A stretch of DNA of 64,000 bases from Pseudomonas akapageensis. Lineage in GTDB: Bacteria; Pseudomonadota; Gammaproteobacteria; Pseudomonadales; Pseudomonadaceae. A model generated the notes under the pieces. It searched no databases. It had not been told where the DNA came from and saw only the letters and a program-made list of their open reading frames with translations. The stretch lies in the NCBI RefSeq assembly GCF_011355085.1, contig NZ_VXCP01000016.1:1-64000 (forward strand). Direction: 5' to 3'. Both the position numbers and the translations under genes were made by a program. Below are positions 17,191 through 26,257 of this stretch, piece after piece (the stretch's first letter is position 1; every line of letters begins with the position of its first letter).

Positions 17191-19200
17191 TTAGCGTTTG
17201 AGCATGGCGCGTATGTCCGCCAGTGCATTGTTGCCGCGTACGGCCTTAACTTCCGTCGGTGTGTCGTCGTTACCTTCCCAGGCCAGATCGTCCGGCGGCA
17301 ACTCATCGAGGAAGCGGCTCGGTGCGCACTCGATGATTTCGCCGTATTGCTTGCGCTTGGCGGCGAAGGTGAATGCCAGGGTCTGGCGCGCCCGGGTGAT
17401 CCCGACATAGGCCAACCGGCGTTCCTCTTCGATGGTATCGGCCTCGATACTGGAACGGTGCGGGAGAATCTCTTCCTCCATGCCCATGATGAACACATAG
17501 GGGAACTCCAGGCCCTTGGAGGCATGCAAGGTCATCATTTGCACGCCTTCGGCACCATCTTCCTCTTCCTGCTGACGTTCAAGCATATCGCGCAATACCA
17601 GCTTGCCGATGGCTTCTTCGATGGTCATGTTGCCATCTTCGTCTTTTTCCAGGGTGTTCTTCAGCGCCTCGATCAGGAACCAGACGTTGCCCATGCGGTA
17701 ATCGGCAGCCTTGTCGCTGGAACTGTTGGTGCGAATCCAGTTCTCGTAGTCGATGTCCATGACCATGCTGCGCAGGGCGCCGATCGGATCGTCCTGGGCG
17801 ACCTGTTGGCGCACCCCGTCCATCCAGCGCTTGAAACGCTGCAGGCGGTCGGTGAAGCGGCTGTCCAGATGCTCGCCCAGGCCCAGCTCGTCGGTGGCGG
17901 CGTACATCGAGACCTTGCGCTCGGTGGCGTAATTGCCCAGTTTCTCCAGCGTGGTCGAGCCGATTTCCCGGCGCGGCACGTTGATGACCCGCAGGAAGGC
18001 GTTATCGTCATCCGGGTTCACCAGCAGGCGGAAGTAGGCCATCAGGTCCTTGACCTCCTGGCGGCCGAAGAAACTGTTGCCGCCGGAGAGTCGGTACGGC
18101 ACCTGGTGGTGCTGCAGCTTCAACTCGATCAGCTTGGCCTGGTAGTTGCCGCGATAGAGGATGGCAAAATCGCTGTAGGGGCGGTCGGTACGCAGGTGCA
18201 GGCTGAGGATTTCCATCGCCACGCGCTCGGCCTCGGCATCTTCATTGCGGCAGCGAATCACGCGGATTTCGTCGCCGTGACCCATCTCGCTCCAGAGTTG
18301 CTTCTCGAATGCGTGCGGGTTGTTCGAAATCAGCACGTTGGCGCAGCGCAGGATGCGGCTGGTGGAGCGGTAGTTCTGCTCGAGCATCACCACTTTCAAG
18401 GAGGGGTAGTCTTCCTTGAGCAGCATCAGGTTTTCCGGACGGGCGCCCCGCCAGGCGTAGATCGACTGGTCATCGTCGCCTACCACGGTGAACTGGTTGC
18501 GTGTGCCGATCAGCAATTTCACCAACAGGTACTGGCTGGCGTTGGTGTCCTGGTATTCGTCCACCAGCAGGTAGCGAACCTTGTTCTGCCATTTTTCAAG
18601 GATGTCGCCGTGTTCCTGGAACAGCTTCACCGGCAACAGGATCAGGTCGTCGAAGTCCACCGCGTTGAACGCCTTGAGCGTGCGCTGGTAGTGGGTATAG
18701 ACGATCGCGGCGGTCTGTTCCTTGGGGTTGCGGGCGTTTTCCAGGGCTTCGGCCGGCAGGACCAGGTCATTCTTCCAGGCGCCGATCATGTTCTTGATCT
18801 CGTCGACGCCGTCGTCGCCCGAGTATTCCTTCTGCATGATGTCAGTCATCAGGGCTTTGACATCGGTTTCGTCGAAAATCGAAAAGCCCGGCTTGTAGCC
18901 CAATCGCACGTGTTCCTTGCGAATGATGTTCAGGCCCAGGTTGTGGAAAGTCGACACCGTCAGGCCGCGCCCCTCGCCACCGCGCAGCAGCGTGCCAACC
19001 CGCTCTTTCATCTCCCGCGCCGCCTTGTTGGTAAAGGTCATGGCGACGATGTACTGCGCACGAATGCCGCAGTTCTGGATCAGATGGGCGATTTTACGGG
19101 TGATTACGCTGGTCTTGCCGGAGCCAGCACCGGCGAGCACCAAAAGTGGGCCGCCGACGTAGTTCACGGCTTCTTGTTGCCGGGGATTGAGTCGGGACAT
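17191..19200 (-). CDS. rep: ATP-dependent DNA helicase Rep
   Basis: This 669-residue UvrD/Rep-family helicase begins MSRLNPRQQEAVNYVGGPLL with the Q motif and Walker A GAGSGKTSVITRK near residue 23-35. Further motifs are VDEYQDTN (Walker B), the GDDDQSIYAWRGA box, QNYRSTSRIL, and MTLHASKGLEFPYVF near residue 560. It is a 3'-5' helicase that clears proteins and restarts forks. Length is normal for Rep rather than UvrD (about 720-730). It is 59 bases upstream of xpt on the same strand. Confidence 0.95.
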   Translation of the reverse strand: MSRLNPRQQEAVNYVGGPLLVLAGAGSGKTSVITRKIAHLIQNCGIRAQYIVAMTFTNKAAREMKERVGTLLRGGEGRGLTVSTFHNLGLNIIRKEHVRLGYKPGFSIFDETDVKALMTDIMQKEYSGDDGVDEIKNMIGAWKNDLVLPAEALENARNPKEQTAAIVYTHYQRTLKAFNAVDFDDLILLPVKLFQEHGDILEKWQNKVRYLLVDEYQDTNASQYLLVKLLIGTRNQFTVVGDDDQSIYAWRGARPENLMLLKEDYPSLKVVMLEQNYRSTSRILRCANVLISNNPHAFEKQLWSEMGHGDEIRVIRCRNEDAEAERVAMEILSLHLRTDRPYSDFAILYRGNYQAKLIELKLQHHQVPYRLSGGNSFFGRQEVKDLMAYFRLLVNPDDDNAFLRVINVPRREIGSTTLEKLGNYATERKVSMYAATDELGLGEHLDSRFTDRLQRFKRWMDGVRQQVAQDDPIGALRSMVMDIDYENWIRTNSSSDKAADYRMGNVWFLIEALKNTLEKDEDGNMTIEEAIGKLVLRDMLERQQEEEDGAEGVQMMTLHASKGLEFPYVFIMGMEEEILPHRSSIEADTIEEERRLAYVGITRARQTLAFTFAAKRKQYGEIIECAPSRFLDELPPDDLAWEGNDDTPTEVKAVRGNNALADIRAMLKR

Positions 19201-19464
19201 GACGGAAAAGGGTCGCTTGAAAAATGGCCGGGCATTTTAGCAGGGTCCGAAGAATATGCCGCGACCGTCTGACACTGTGACGTGTCCCTCTATCTAAATT
19301 TGCCGGTTTTGTTACTTTCACGCAGGATGCGCAGCGAAATCGCATTTGCTGACCGGGATTTGAGCGGTATGGGTATTATTGAAAATCATTCGTCTCGATG
19401 ATTTTTCATGGGCCATCCCGATGCCAAACCGCCACTGACTATGAAGATGTCCTAAGGAGCAAGC

Positions 19465-21135
19465 TTGTCCACGCCTGTTGAACCCTTGCGTTTGCTGCTT
19501 CTGGCCGATGAGCCCGAGTGGACGGCGGTATTGCGCGAGTGCCTGGTTCCATTGGCGGGAGCGGCGGTGCTGATCAGTGCCCCGAACTGGGAAGCGGTCA
19601 GCAATCTGTTCGCAGCGGACCGCTCGGCTGTTCTGCTGACCACCCCTGAGCTGCAACCGGCGCCAGGTCGTTGTGATCTGCCGATGGTGATGCTGCTCGA
19701 GCAGGAGCCGGTCCAGGTTCCGCTTGGCGTCAGCGACTGGCTGGTGCGCGAATCCCTGAACGTCGATACCTTGCGCCGCTGCCTGCGGCATGTGCGTGAG
19801 CGTGGGGTGCTGGAGACGACCTTGCAGCGCCTGGCCGAACAGGACCCTCTGACCGGCATTGCCAACAGGCAGGGCTTCCAGACCTTGCTGACCGCGCGCC
19901 TGGCCGAGCACGAAGGGCGCGGCGTGGCGCTCGGTCACCTCGACCTGGACAACTTTCGCCATGCCAATGACGCATTGGGCCACCAGGCCGGAGATCGGCT
20001 GATTCTGCAAGTGGTGGGGCGTTTGAAGGGTGAGCTCGAGGCCGGGGACCAGTTGGCGCGCCTGGGCAGCGACGAGTTTGCCCTGCTGATCGACACCCTG
20101 CGTGATTCGCAACGGGCCGAGCGATTGGCCGAGCGAATTACCGAGGCCATGGCCGAACCCTATTGGATCGATGGCGAAAGCCTGCTGATCGGCTGCAGCC
20201 TGGGCGTGGCCCATGCACGGACTCAGGGCGGCGCCGATCCCTTGATGTGGCACGCACACATCGCCATGCAACAGGCCAAGAGCACTCAGGGCTGCACCTT
20301 TCACATCTTCAATGAGCGCATCAATCGTCATGCGCGCAGCCTCGCCGACCTCGAAAGCGAGCTGCGCCGGGCCCTGCGCCGCGATGAGCTGGAGCTGCAT
20401 TATCAGCCCCGGATGAACCTGAAAGACGGCCAGATCGTCGGCCTCGAGGCGTTGGTGCGCTGGCGACACAACGAGCGCGGCTTGCTGCCGCCAAGTGAGT
20501 TCGTGCCGCTGGCCGAGCAGAGCGGCCTGATCGTGCCGCTGGGCTATTGGGTGATCTCCCGCGCCTTGCGCGATATGCAGGCGCTGCGCGAGCAGGGGCT
20601 GCCGGCGCTGCACATGGCGGTCAATCTGTCGTTCCGGCAGTTTCAGGACAGCCAGTTGCTGACGACCTTGAGCCGATTGATCGTCGAGCATGGTGTCGAT
20701 GCCCAGTGGCTGGAGTTCGAACTGACCGAAACCGCAGTGATGCGCCGCAATGACCTGGTCAAACAGACCATGGACGCTCTCGGGCGCCTGGGCGTGCGTT
20801 TTTCCCTCGACGATTTCGGCACCGGGTTCTCTTCGTTCGTGCACCTCAACAGCCTGCCGATCACCTTGCTCAAGGTCGACCGCAGCTTTGTCGGTGGCAT
20901 GGAGCCACGCGACGAAAATCGCAAGCTGGTGCATGCCATGATCAACCTGGCGCACAACCTCAACCTGGAGGTGGTCGCCGAAGGGGTGGAAACGCCGGAG
21001 CAGTTGGCCTTGTTGCGCAGTTTCGGGTGTGATCAGGTGCAGGGGTATCTGATCAGCAAGCCGCTGCCGTTGGCGCAGCTGGTGGATTTTTTGATGCTCG
21101 GGATGTCGCAGCAGGCTGTGCAGACTGCGGGTTGA
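19465..21135 (+). CDS. GGDEF/EAL protein, probable c-di-GMP phosphodiesterase
   Basis: This 556-residue protein has an N-terminal segment of REC-like length without clear phospho-acceptor signature (about 1-115), a GGDEF domain (about 120-285) and an EAL domain (about 295-550). The GGDEF signature reads GSDEF at 201-205, so the second glycine is changed and cyclase activity is doubtful. The EAL site looks complete: EALVR at 328-332, [40 protein letters not shown] and QGYLISKP. The start is TTG 19465, seven bases after AAGGAG. Its place next to rep and a MATE gene matches ProE (PA5295) of P. aeruginosa, a phosphodiesterase; that match is from memory. Confidence 0.85.
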   Translation: MSTPVEPLRLLLLADEPEWTAVLRECLVPLAGAAVLISAPNWEAVSNLFAADRSAVLLTTPELQPAPGRCDLPMVMLLEQEPVQVPLGVSDWLVRESLNVDTLRRCLRHVRERGVLETTLQRLAEQDPLTGIANRQGFQTLLTARLAEHEGRGVALGHLDLDNFRHANDALGHQAGDRLILQVVGRLKGELEAGDQLARLGSDEFALLIDTLRDSQRAERLAERITEAMAEPYWIDGESLLIGCSLGVAHARTQGGADPLMWHAHIAMQQAKSTQGCTFHIFNERINRHARSLADLESELRRALRRDELELHYQPRMNLKDGQIVGLEALVRWRHNERGLLPPSEFVPLAEQSGLIVPLGYWVISRALRDMQALREQGLPALHMAVNLSFRQFQDSQLLTTLSRLIVEHGVDAQWLEFELTETAVMRRNDLVKQTMDALGRLGVRFSLDDFGTGFSSFVHLNSLPITLLKVDRSFVGGMEPRDENRKLVHAMINLAHNLNLEVVAEGVETPEQLALLRSFGCDQVQGYLISKPLPLAQLVDFLMLGMSQQAVQTAG

Positions 21136-21156
21136 TTTTGAAGGGCCTTTGGCCCT

Positions 21157-21234
21157 TATCGCTGGCAAGCCAGCTCCCACAGGGGGGTTGCGGCGCACAC
21201 CAATTCTCTGTGGGAGCGGGCTTGCCCGCGATCA
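21157..21234. repeat. mixed-type REP pair
   Basis: The left half TATCGCTGGCAAGCCAGC is followed by CTCCCACAG, and the right half CTGTGGGAGCGGG is followed by CTTGCCCGCGATCA. The two halves belong to different REP subtypes (TGGC...GCCA against GGGC...GCCC). Confidence 0.8.
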
Positions 21235-21238
21235 GCCG

Positions 21239-22633
21239 TTACGCGGACTCCGGTGTAACACGGAGAGCTCCGACCAACGTTCCCCCAATCATCCGCCTCA
21301 TCCGCCATTCAAACGCCAGCGTCAACCCGACCGCCGCGCAAGCCAGCCCCAGTGCCAATCCCCACCAAATCCCGACCGCACCGCCCTCGAGGTTGAACGC
21401 CATGAACCAGGCCGCGGGTGCGCCGATCAGCCAGTAGCAGCCCAACCCGACCAGGAAGGTGGTCTTGGCATCCTTGAGCCCGCGTATGGCGCCCATGGCG
21501 ATGGTCTGGGTGCCATCGAACAGCTCGAACCAGGCCGCCACTGCCAACAGCTTTACAGCCAGTTGAATGACGTCGTGGAATTTCGGATCGTGCTGGTTCA
21601 GGAACAGGCCGACCAATTCGTTTGGAGCGAACCAGAACAACACGGCAAACGCCAGCATGGTCGCGGCCCCGAAGCCGATGCCTATCCGTCCGGCCCGTCG
21701 CGCGGCGATCAGATGACCGCCGCCGTAGTGCTGGCCAATGCGCATGGTCACTGCATAGGACAGCCCGGCAGGGATCATGAAGGCCACCGAGACGATCTGC
21801 AGGGCAATTTGATGCGCACCCAGCTGGGTGCTGCCCATGTTGCCCATGCACAGCGCGGCGAAGGCGAACAGGCCGACCTCCACGGCATAGGTGCCGCCAA
21901 TGGGCAGGCCGAGGCGCCACAGTTCACGCAAAGCCGGCATGCAGGGGCGGGACAAGCCCCGACGAATAGGGTAGGCCGCGTAGGCGTGATGGCGGCGGAT
22001 GTGCCAGGCCAACAGCAGCGCCATGCAGTTGGCGACAATGGCCGTCACCAGGCCGATGCCCACCAGGCCCAGTTTGGGCAGGCCGAACAGGCCTTCGATC
22101 AGCGCATAGTTGAGCAAGAAGTTGGCAACGGTCCCGCCCAGGCTGATGACCATGATCGGGCTGGTACGTCCCAATGCGCTGGTAAAGCCACGCAAGGCCA
22201 TGAAGCTCAGGTAGCCGGGCAGGGCCAATGGCAGCAGCAACAGGAACTGACCGGCAGCTTCGACGTTGCCGGGTGTCTGCCCCAGCATGAGCAAGAGGGG
22301 GGAGAGGTTCCACAATGTCAGGGCGGCGACCCCGGCCATGATCCAGGACAGCCACAAACCTGCCTGGGTCAAACGCGTGGCGCCGACGACATCGCCTGCG
22401 CCCTTGCGAATGGACACCAGCGTGCCGACCGCAGCGATCACGCCAAGACAAAAGATCGATACAAACGAGTAACTGGCCGCGCCCAAACCGCCACCGGCCA
22501 GGGCCTCGGGACTGATGCGAGCCATCATCATGGTGTCGGTCAGTACCATCAGCATGTGCGCCAGCTGGGAGGCAATCAGCGGCCCGGCCAACCGCAGAAG
22601 GGCCCAGAGTTCGCTACGTGCTGCAGAGTGCAT
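21239..22633 (-). CDS. MATE-family efflux transporter
   Basis: This 464-residue hydrophobic protein has the 12-helix layout of the NorM branch of multidrug and toxin extrusion pumps. Early segments LAGPLIASQLAHMLMVLTDT and the repeat-half segment RLGLPIGGTYAVEVGLFAFA are diagnostic. It would export cationic drugs or metabolites in exchange for sodium or protons. ATG 22633 is used; in-frame starts further upstream would run into the control region shared with the divergent LysR gene, though the ribosome-binding site at 22633 is weak. The divergent LysR regulator and the palindrome at 22724-22738 suggest control by that regulator. Confidence 0.85.
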   Translation of the reverse strand: MHSAARSELWALLRLAGPLIASQLAHMLMVLTDTMMMARISPEALAGGGLGAASYSFVSIFCLGVIAAVGTLVSIRKGAGDVVGATRLTQAGLWLSWIMAGVAALTLWNLSPLLLMLGQTPGNVEAAGQFLLLLPLALPGYLSFMALRGFTSALGRTSPIMVISLGGTVANFLLNYALIEGLFGLPKLGLVGIGLVTAIVANCMALLLAWHIRRHHAYAAYPIRRGLSRPCMPALRELWRLGLPIGGTYAVEVGLFAFAALCMGNMGSTQLGAHQIALQIVSVAFMIPAGLSYAVTMRIGQHYGGGHLIAARRAGRIGIGFGAATMLAFAVLFWFAPNELVGLFLNQHDPKFHDVIQLAVKLLAVAAWFELFDGTQTIAMGAIRGLKDAKTTFLVGLGCYWLIGAPAAWFMAFNLEGGAVGIWWGLALGLACAAVGLTLAFEWRMRRMIGGTLVGALRVTPESA

Positions 22634-22723
22634 GAGATTTAGGCTCGCTTGGAAACCGTTGTTGGAGCGTGGATTTTCGGGGTTTGCGGGCATTTGCACA
22701 AAAGGATAAAAACGATTGCTCGC

Positions 22724-22738
22724 ATGAGTAAAACTCAT
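22724..22738. promoter_or_regulatory. LysR-type T-N11-A palindrome
   Basis: ATGAGT AAA ACTCAT is a perfect 15-bp palindrome that fits the LysR T-N11-A box. It lies between the divergent MATE and lysR genes, 41 bases upstream of the lysR start. Confidence 0.6.
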
Positions 22739-22778
22739 GGTAGTAAAATTTCCCTCATCAAAAGAGGAAAGGTCCCTC

Positions 22779-23699
22779 ATGTCCCGTCGACTACCGCCCC
22801 TGTATGCCCTCAGAGCATTCGAGGCTGCTGCCAGGCACAGCTCGTTTACCCGCGCTGCCGAAGAGCTATCGATTACCCAAAGTGCGGTCAGTCGGCATAT
22901 CCGTACGCTCGAAGAGCACTTTGCCTGTCGACTGTTTCAGCGCAATGGCCGCAATCTGCAGTTGAGCGAGGCCGCGCGCCTGTTGTTGCCGGGCGTGCGC
23001 GAAGGCTTTGCCGCGCTGGAGCGGGCTTGCAGTACCCTGCGCAGCGACGATGACATCCTACGCATGAAAGCGCCTTCGACACTGACCATGCGCTGGCTGT
23101 TGGCGCGCCTGAGCCGCTTTCGTCATCTGCAGGCCGGCAACGAGGTGCAGCTCACCAGTGCCTGGATGGATGTCGATAATGTCGATTTCAATCACGAGCC
23201 CTTCGACTGTGCGGTTTTGCTCAGCGATGGCCACTTCCCGCCGGACTGGGAGGCGACATTGCTGTTTCCTGAGCTGCTGATACCGGTGGGCGCCCCCAAT
23301 CTGCTCAACGACCAGCCCTGGGATGTGGAAAGGCTCGCCAGCACCGAATTGTTGCACCCGACGCCGGACCGGCGCGACTGGCGCAGTTGGCTGGAACGCA
23401 TGAATCTCTCGGAGCAGGTCTCGCTCAAGGGCGGGCAGGTTTTCGATACGCTGGAGCTGGGCATGATCGCGGCTGCGCGAGGCTACGGGGTATCGATGGG
23501 CGATTTGTTGATGGTGGCCGAGGATGTGGCCAGTGGGCGCCTGAGCCTGCCTTGGCCCACCGCCGTGGCCAGCGGCCTGGACTACTACCTGGTCTGGCCG
23601 CGGACGCGCCCGGGCGGTGAGCGCCTGCGGCGATTGAGTGTTTTTCTGCAGGGTGAGGTTCAGGCCATGCAGTTGCCGCAGGTTACGACGCTACGCTGA
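22779..23699 (+). CDS. LysR-family regulator, GcvA-like
   Basis: This 306-residue protein has the LysR helix-turn-helix at residues about 5-62 (LPPLYALRAFEAAARHSSFT, RAAEELSITQSAVSRHIRTL) followed by a two-lobed effector domain. The P-P-L-x-A-L-R-A-F-E-A opening places it near GcvA/DsdC-type regulators. GAGGAAAGG precedes ATG 22779. It is divergent from the MATE pump and convergent with hglS (9 bases between stops). The effector is unknown; likely targets are itself and the pump gene. Confidence 0.85.
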   Translation: MSRRLPPLYALRAFEAAARHSSFTRAAEELSITQSAVSRHIRTLEEHFACRLFQRNGRNLQLSEAARLLLPGVREGFAALERACSTLRSDDDILRMKAPSTLTMRWLLARLSRFRHLQAGNEVQLTSAWMDVDNVDFNHEPFDCAVLLSDGHFPPDWEATLLFPELLIPVGAPNLLNDQPWDVERLASTELLHPTPDRRDWRSWLERMNLSEQVSLKGGQVFDTLELGMIAAARGYGVSMGDLLMVAEDVASGRLSLPWPTAVASGLDYYLVWPRTRPGGERLRRLSVFLQGEVQAMQLPQVTTLR

Positions 23700-23708
23700 G
23701 CCGGTGAG

Positions 23709-25109
23709 TTACGCCAGGTCGGGCAGGCCCAGCGCGGCCGCACAGATTTGCAAGGAGCGCCGTTGCGTCTCGGCATACAGCGCCAGCTCATCCAGCACCG
23801 GGCGCCCGAGTGCCTGTTGGAACGCCGCCTGATTGGCGTTGTTGCCATAGTGGCTTTGCGCATCATCGCCCAGGTTCGACTGGAAGATCCCGGCAGCGCT
23901 GACCGGCAGGAAATCCTCGTAAACCAGTGCCTCAAAACGCACATGGCCTGCCTCGATCAATGCCGGCAGTGATGCAGGCCGGGTTTCGTCACCGCGGGCG
24001 GCCAGGCCTTTGTCGGTAGCGAAATAGCGAAAGTAGGCCAGGCCTTGCTCACGCATCTGGGCAAGGTCGTCGGGAAAGGCTTCGAACCGCTCCGCCAGCA
24101 GTGCCATGTAGCGCGTAGCGTTGGCCTCGGCAGGTACGCCGCCGAGTGCATCGCGGGCCTCGTTGAGGAGTTGGTCATACAGCGCCCGGCCCTTGGCTGT
24201 CAGCGCGGCGCCGCGCTGCTCGATCTCACCGAAACGCGCGGTGTGGCTGCCGTCGGCGTCGTTGCGCTGATCGGTGAAGGCGACCTTTTCCTGAAGCGCC
24301 TTGAAGCTGGTCTGGCGCAGCAGTATGGGGTTTTTGCGCGGTGGCGGCCCTTCGATTACGGCCTTGGGCGGGATGCCCTTGGCCGGCATGCTGGCCTGGA
24401 TCGCGTCGATGTCCAGGGTGCGCGGGGTCAAGTGATTGATATGGGGGCCCTTGAAGGCCACGACATCGGCGATCAGTCGATGCTGGTCATGCAGTTGTCG
24501 ATATTCATCGCGGGTGACCGTCGCCTGGCCGTGCCAGCGGAAGGTTTCCAGGGCTTGTTCGACGAAGTCGGCGGCATCCCGTTCGTTCAGGCCGCCTTGT
24601 TGTTCGCATTGTTCGATCAGTTGCATGGCGCGCGGGGTAAAGATCTGCCGCTTGGCCAGAATCGTCCGGGCCAGTTCTCGCAATGCCGGGTTGTCGATCA
24701 GCTCCAGGCGCAGCAACGAGGTGAACACGCGAAACGGACTGACTTGCAGGGCCTGCTCATGGATGGCGCGAAATGCTGTGGAGTGCACCGGTACACCGGC
24801 GGGCGTCAGGTCGTAATAGCCCACTGGTTGCATGCCCATGACCGCAAACAGGCGGCCGATGGTGGCCAGCTCTGCGGCGGTGCCTACGCGAATGGCGCCA
24901 TGGCGTTCCTGGTCCAGGCGCTGGATCTCGCCGGTCCGGTGCAGGGTTTCAGCAATCGCGGGGTACTGGTCCATGACACCCTGGTTGATCTCGCCGACCA
25001 GCTCCAGCAGGGTTCCGTACAACGGCACTTCCAGTTTGTACATCGTCGACATGGCTGCCGAGAACTGGGCGCGAATGCTGTCGGGGCTGACGAACTCTTG
25101 AGCGGGCAT
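23709..25109 (-). CDS. hglS: 2-oxoadipate dioxygenase/decarboxylase
   Basis: This 466-residue DUF1338 (VOC-like) enzyme converts 2-oxoadipate to D-2-hydroxyglutarate with an Fe(II) centre, the step that closes D-lysine catabolism in P. putida. The length equals that family. Candidate metal ligands are the histidine in QERHGAIRV (about 70), the histidine in GPHINHLTPRT (about 226) and the glutamate in RFGEIEQRG (about 295). AGGAG precedes ATG 25109. Its neighbours (LysR, amaB, amaA) repeat the P. putida order. YdcJ is the older name of the family. Confidence 0.88.
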   Translation of the reverse strand: MPAQEFVSPDSIRAQFSAAMSTMYKLEVPLYGTLLELVGEINQGVMDQYPAIAETLHRTGEIQRLDQERHGAIRVGTAAELATIGRLFAVMGMQPVGYYDLTPAGVPVHSTAFRAIHEQALQVSPFRVFTSLLRLELIDNPALRELARTILAKRQIFTPRAMQLIEQCEQQGGLNERDAADFVEQALETFRWHGQATVTRDEYRQLHDQHRLIADVVAFKGPHINHLTPRTLDIDAIQASMPAKGIPPKAVIEGPPPRKNPILLRQTSFKALQEKVAFTDQRNDADGSHTARFGEIEQRGAALTAKGRALYDQLLNEARDALGGVPAEANATRYMALLAERFEAFPDDLAQMREQGLAYFRYFATDKGLAARGDETRPASLPALIEAGHVRFEALVYEDFLPVSAAGIFQSNLGDDAQSHYGNNANQAAFQQALGRPVLDELALYAETQRRSLQICAAALGLPDLA

Positions 25110-25187
25110 CGAGAAACTCCTGGCGGATGAACACCATTATGAAAGCGAGGAATGCCGGGGGCTTGCAAGCGAAAAAAAGTCGACGGG

Positions 25188-26117
25188 TTATTCCATATTT
25201 TCTGAATGTACCGCATGGGTCTGGGAGGAATCTGCGACTTCCTTCCGTATCCAGTCGACCAGGCTGCGAACCTTGGGGACTTCCGCCGAGTGCTCGGAAA
25301 AGGCCAGGAAGTGCGAGCCCGCGCTGCGCATGGCGTGATTCCAGGGAATGATCAACTTGCCTTCGGCCAGTTCGTTCTCGACCAGGTAACGCGGCACCAG
25401 GGCCACGCCGCAGCCGGCCTGGGCCGCGCTCAGGCACATGTAAAAGGTATCGAAGCGCGGGCCGTGGTAGCTGTGTTGCGAGTGCAGGCCCTGCTCGAGA
25501 AACCATTCATGCCAGGCTTCGGGCCGGGAGGTGCTTTGCAGCAATACTTTCTCGGCCAGGTCTTCCGCGCTCTTCAGTGGCTGACCTTGCAGCAGCTCAG
25601 GGGCGCAGACGGGAATCACATCTTCACCGAACAGCTCGATGCAGGTTGCTCCCGGCCACGTGCCCTGGCCGAAGAAGAACACCACGTCTGCCTTGGCTTG
25701 CAGCAAGGCGAACGGCTCCAGCTCATTGCGGATGTCGAGGTGGATATTCGGGTGTTTCTTGCCGAAGCCCTTGAGGTGGGGAATCAGCCAGCGCACGCCA
25801 AAGCTTGGCTGGGTGGCGACCTTGAGCACCTCGGTTTCTTCGCCATAGGACATGATGTAACGACTCGACATATCCACTTGGGTGAGAATCTTGTTCACCT
25901 CGGTGAGATACAGCGAGCCCGCCGGCGTCAATTGCAAGCGCCGCCGGATGCGCAAGAACAGATGATGGCGAAGCATCTCTTCCAGTTGCGCGACCTGCTT
26001 GCTCACCGCGCTCTGTGTCAGGTGCAGCTCTTCGGCGGCACGGGTGAAGCTCAAATGCCGGGCGGCGGCTTCGAAGCACTGCAGGGCGGCCATCGATGGC
26101 ACCAGGCGTTTGGACAT
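25188..26117 (-). CDS. LysR-family regulator of the lysine/aminoadipate cluster
   Basis: This 309-residue regulator has its DNA-binding domain at residues 1-62 (MSKRLVPSMAALQCFEAAAR, HLTQSAVSKQVAQLEEML) and a typical effector domain. It stands between hglS (same strand, downstream) and amaB (divergent), so it probably controls the pathway in answer to a lysine intermediate. ATG 26117 follows GAG at a good distance; upstream in-frame codons run into the promoter region. A T-N11-A box lies at 26197-26213. Confidence 0.85.
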   Translation of the reverse strand: MSKRLVPSMAALQCFEAAARHLSFTRAAEELHLTQSAVSKQVAQLEEMLRHHLFLRIRRRLQLTPAGSLYLTEVNKILTQVDMSSRYIMSYGEETEVLKVATQPSFGVRWLIPHLKGFGKKHPNIHLDIRNELEPFALLQAKADVVFFFGQGTWPGATCIELFGEDVIPVCAPELLQGQPLKSAEDLAEKVLLQSTSRPEAWHEWFLEQGLHSQHSYHGPRFDTFYMCLSAAQAGCGVALVPRYLVENELAEGKLIIPWNHAMRSAGSHFLAFSEHSAEVPKVRSLVDWIRKEVADSSQTHAVHSENME

Positions 26118-26196
26118 ATTGATCTCGGTGTGCGGGGCTAAATCATTACCTGACGGAATGATGTGCTGAATAAAGGTCGTTTGTTGCGCCAGTGTG

Positions 26197-26213
26197 ATCG
26201 GATTAATACTGAT
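26197..26213. promoter_or_regulatory. LysR-type box ATC-N11-GAT
   Basis: ATC GGATTAATACT GAT has exactly eleven bases between arms and lies in the 140-base divergent region between lysR and amaB. A wider pair GTGAT/ATCAC frames it at 26194 and 26222. Confidence 0.55.
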
Positions 26214-26257
26214 CCTTATCACTGATTTCAACCACTCATCAGATGCAGGAGAAGAAA

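Noticed and set aside
19370..19410. Fur-box-like sequence GAAAATCATTCGTCTCGATGATTTTTC
   Set aside because: It matches the 19-base Fur consensus at only about 12 positions and mainly forms a hairpin (AAAATCAT/ATGATTTT); neighbouring genes have no iron role.
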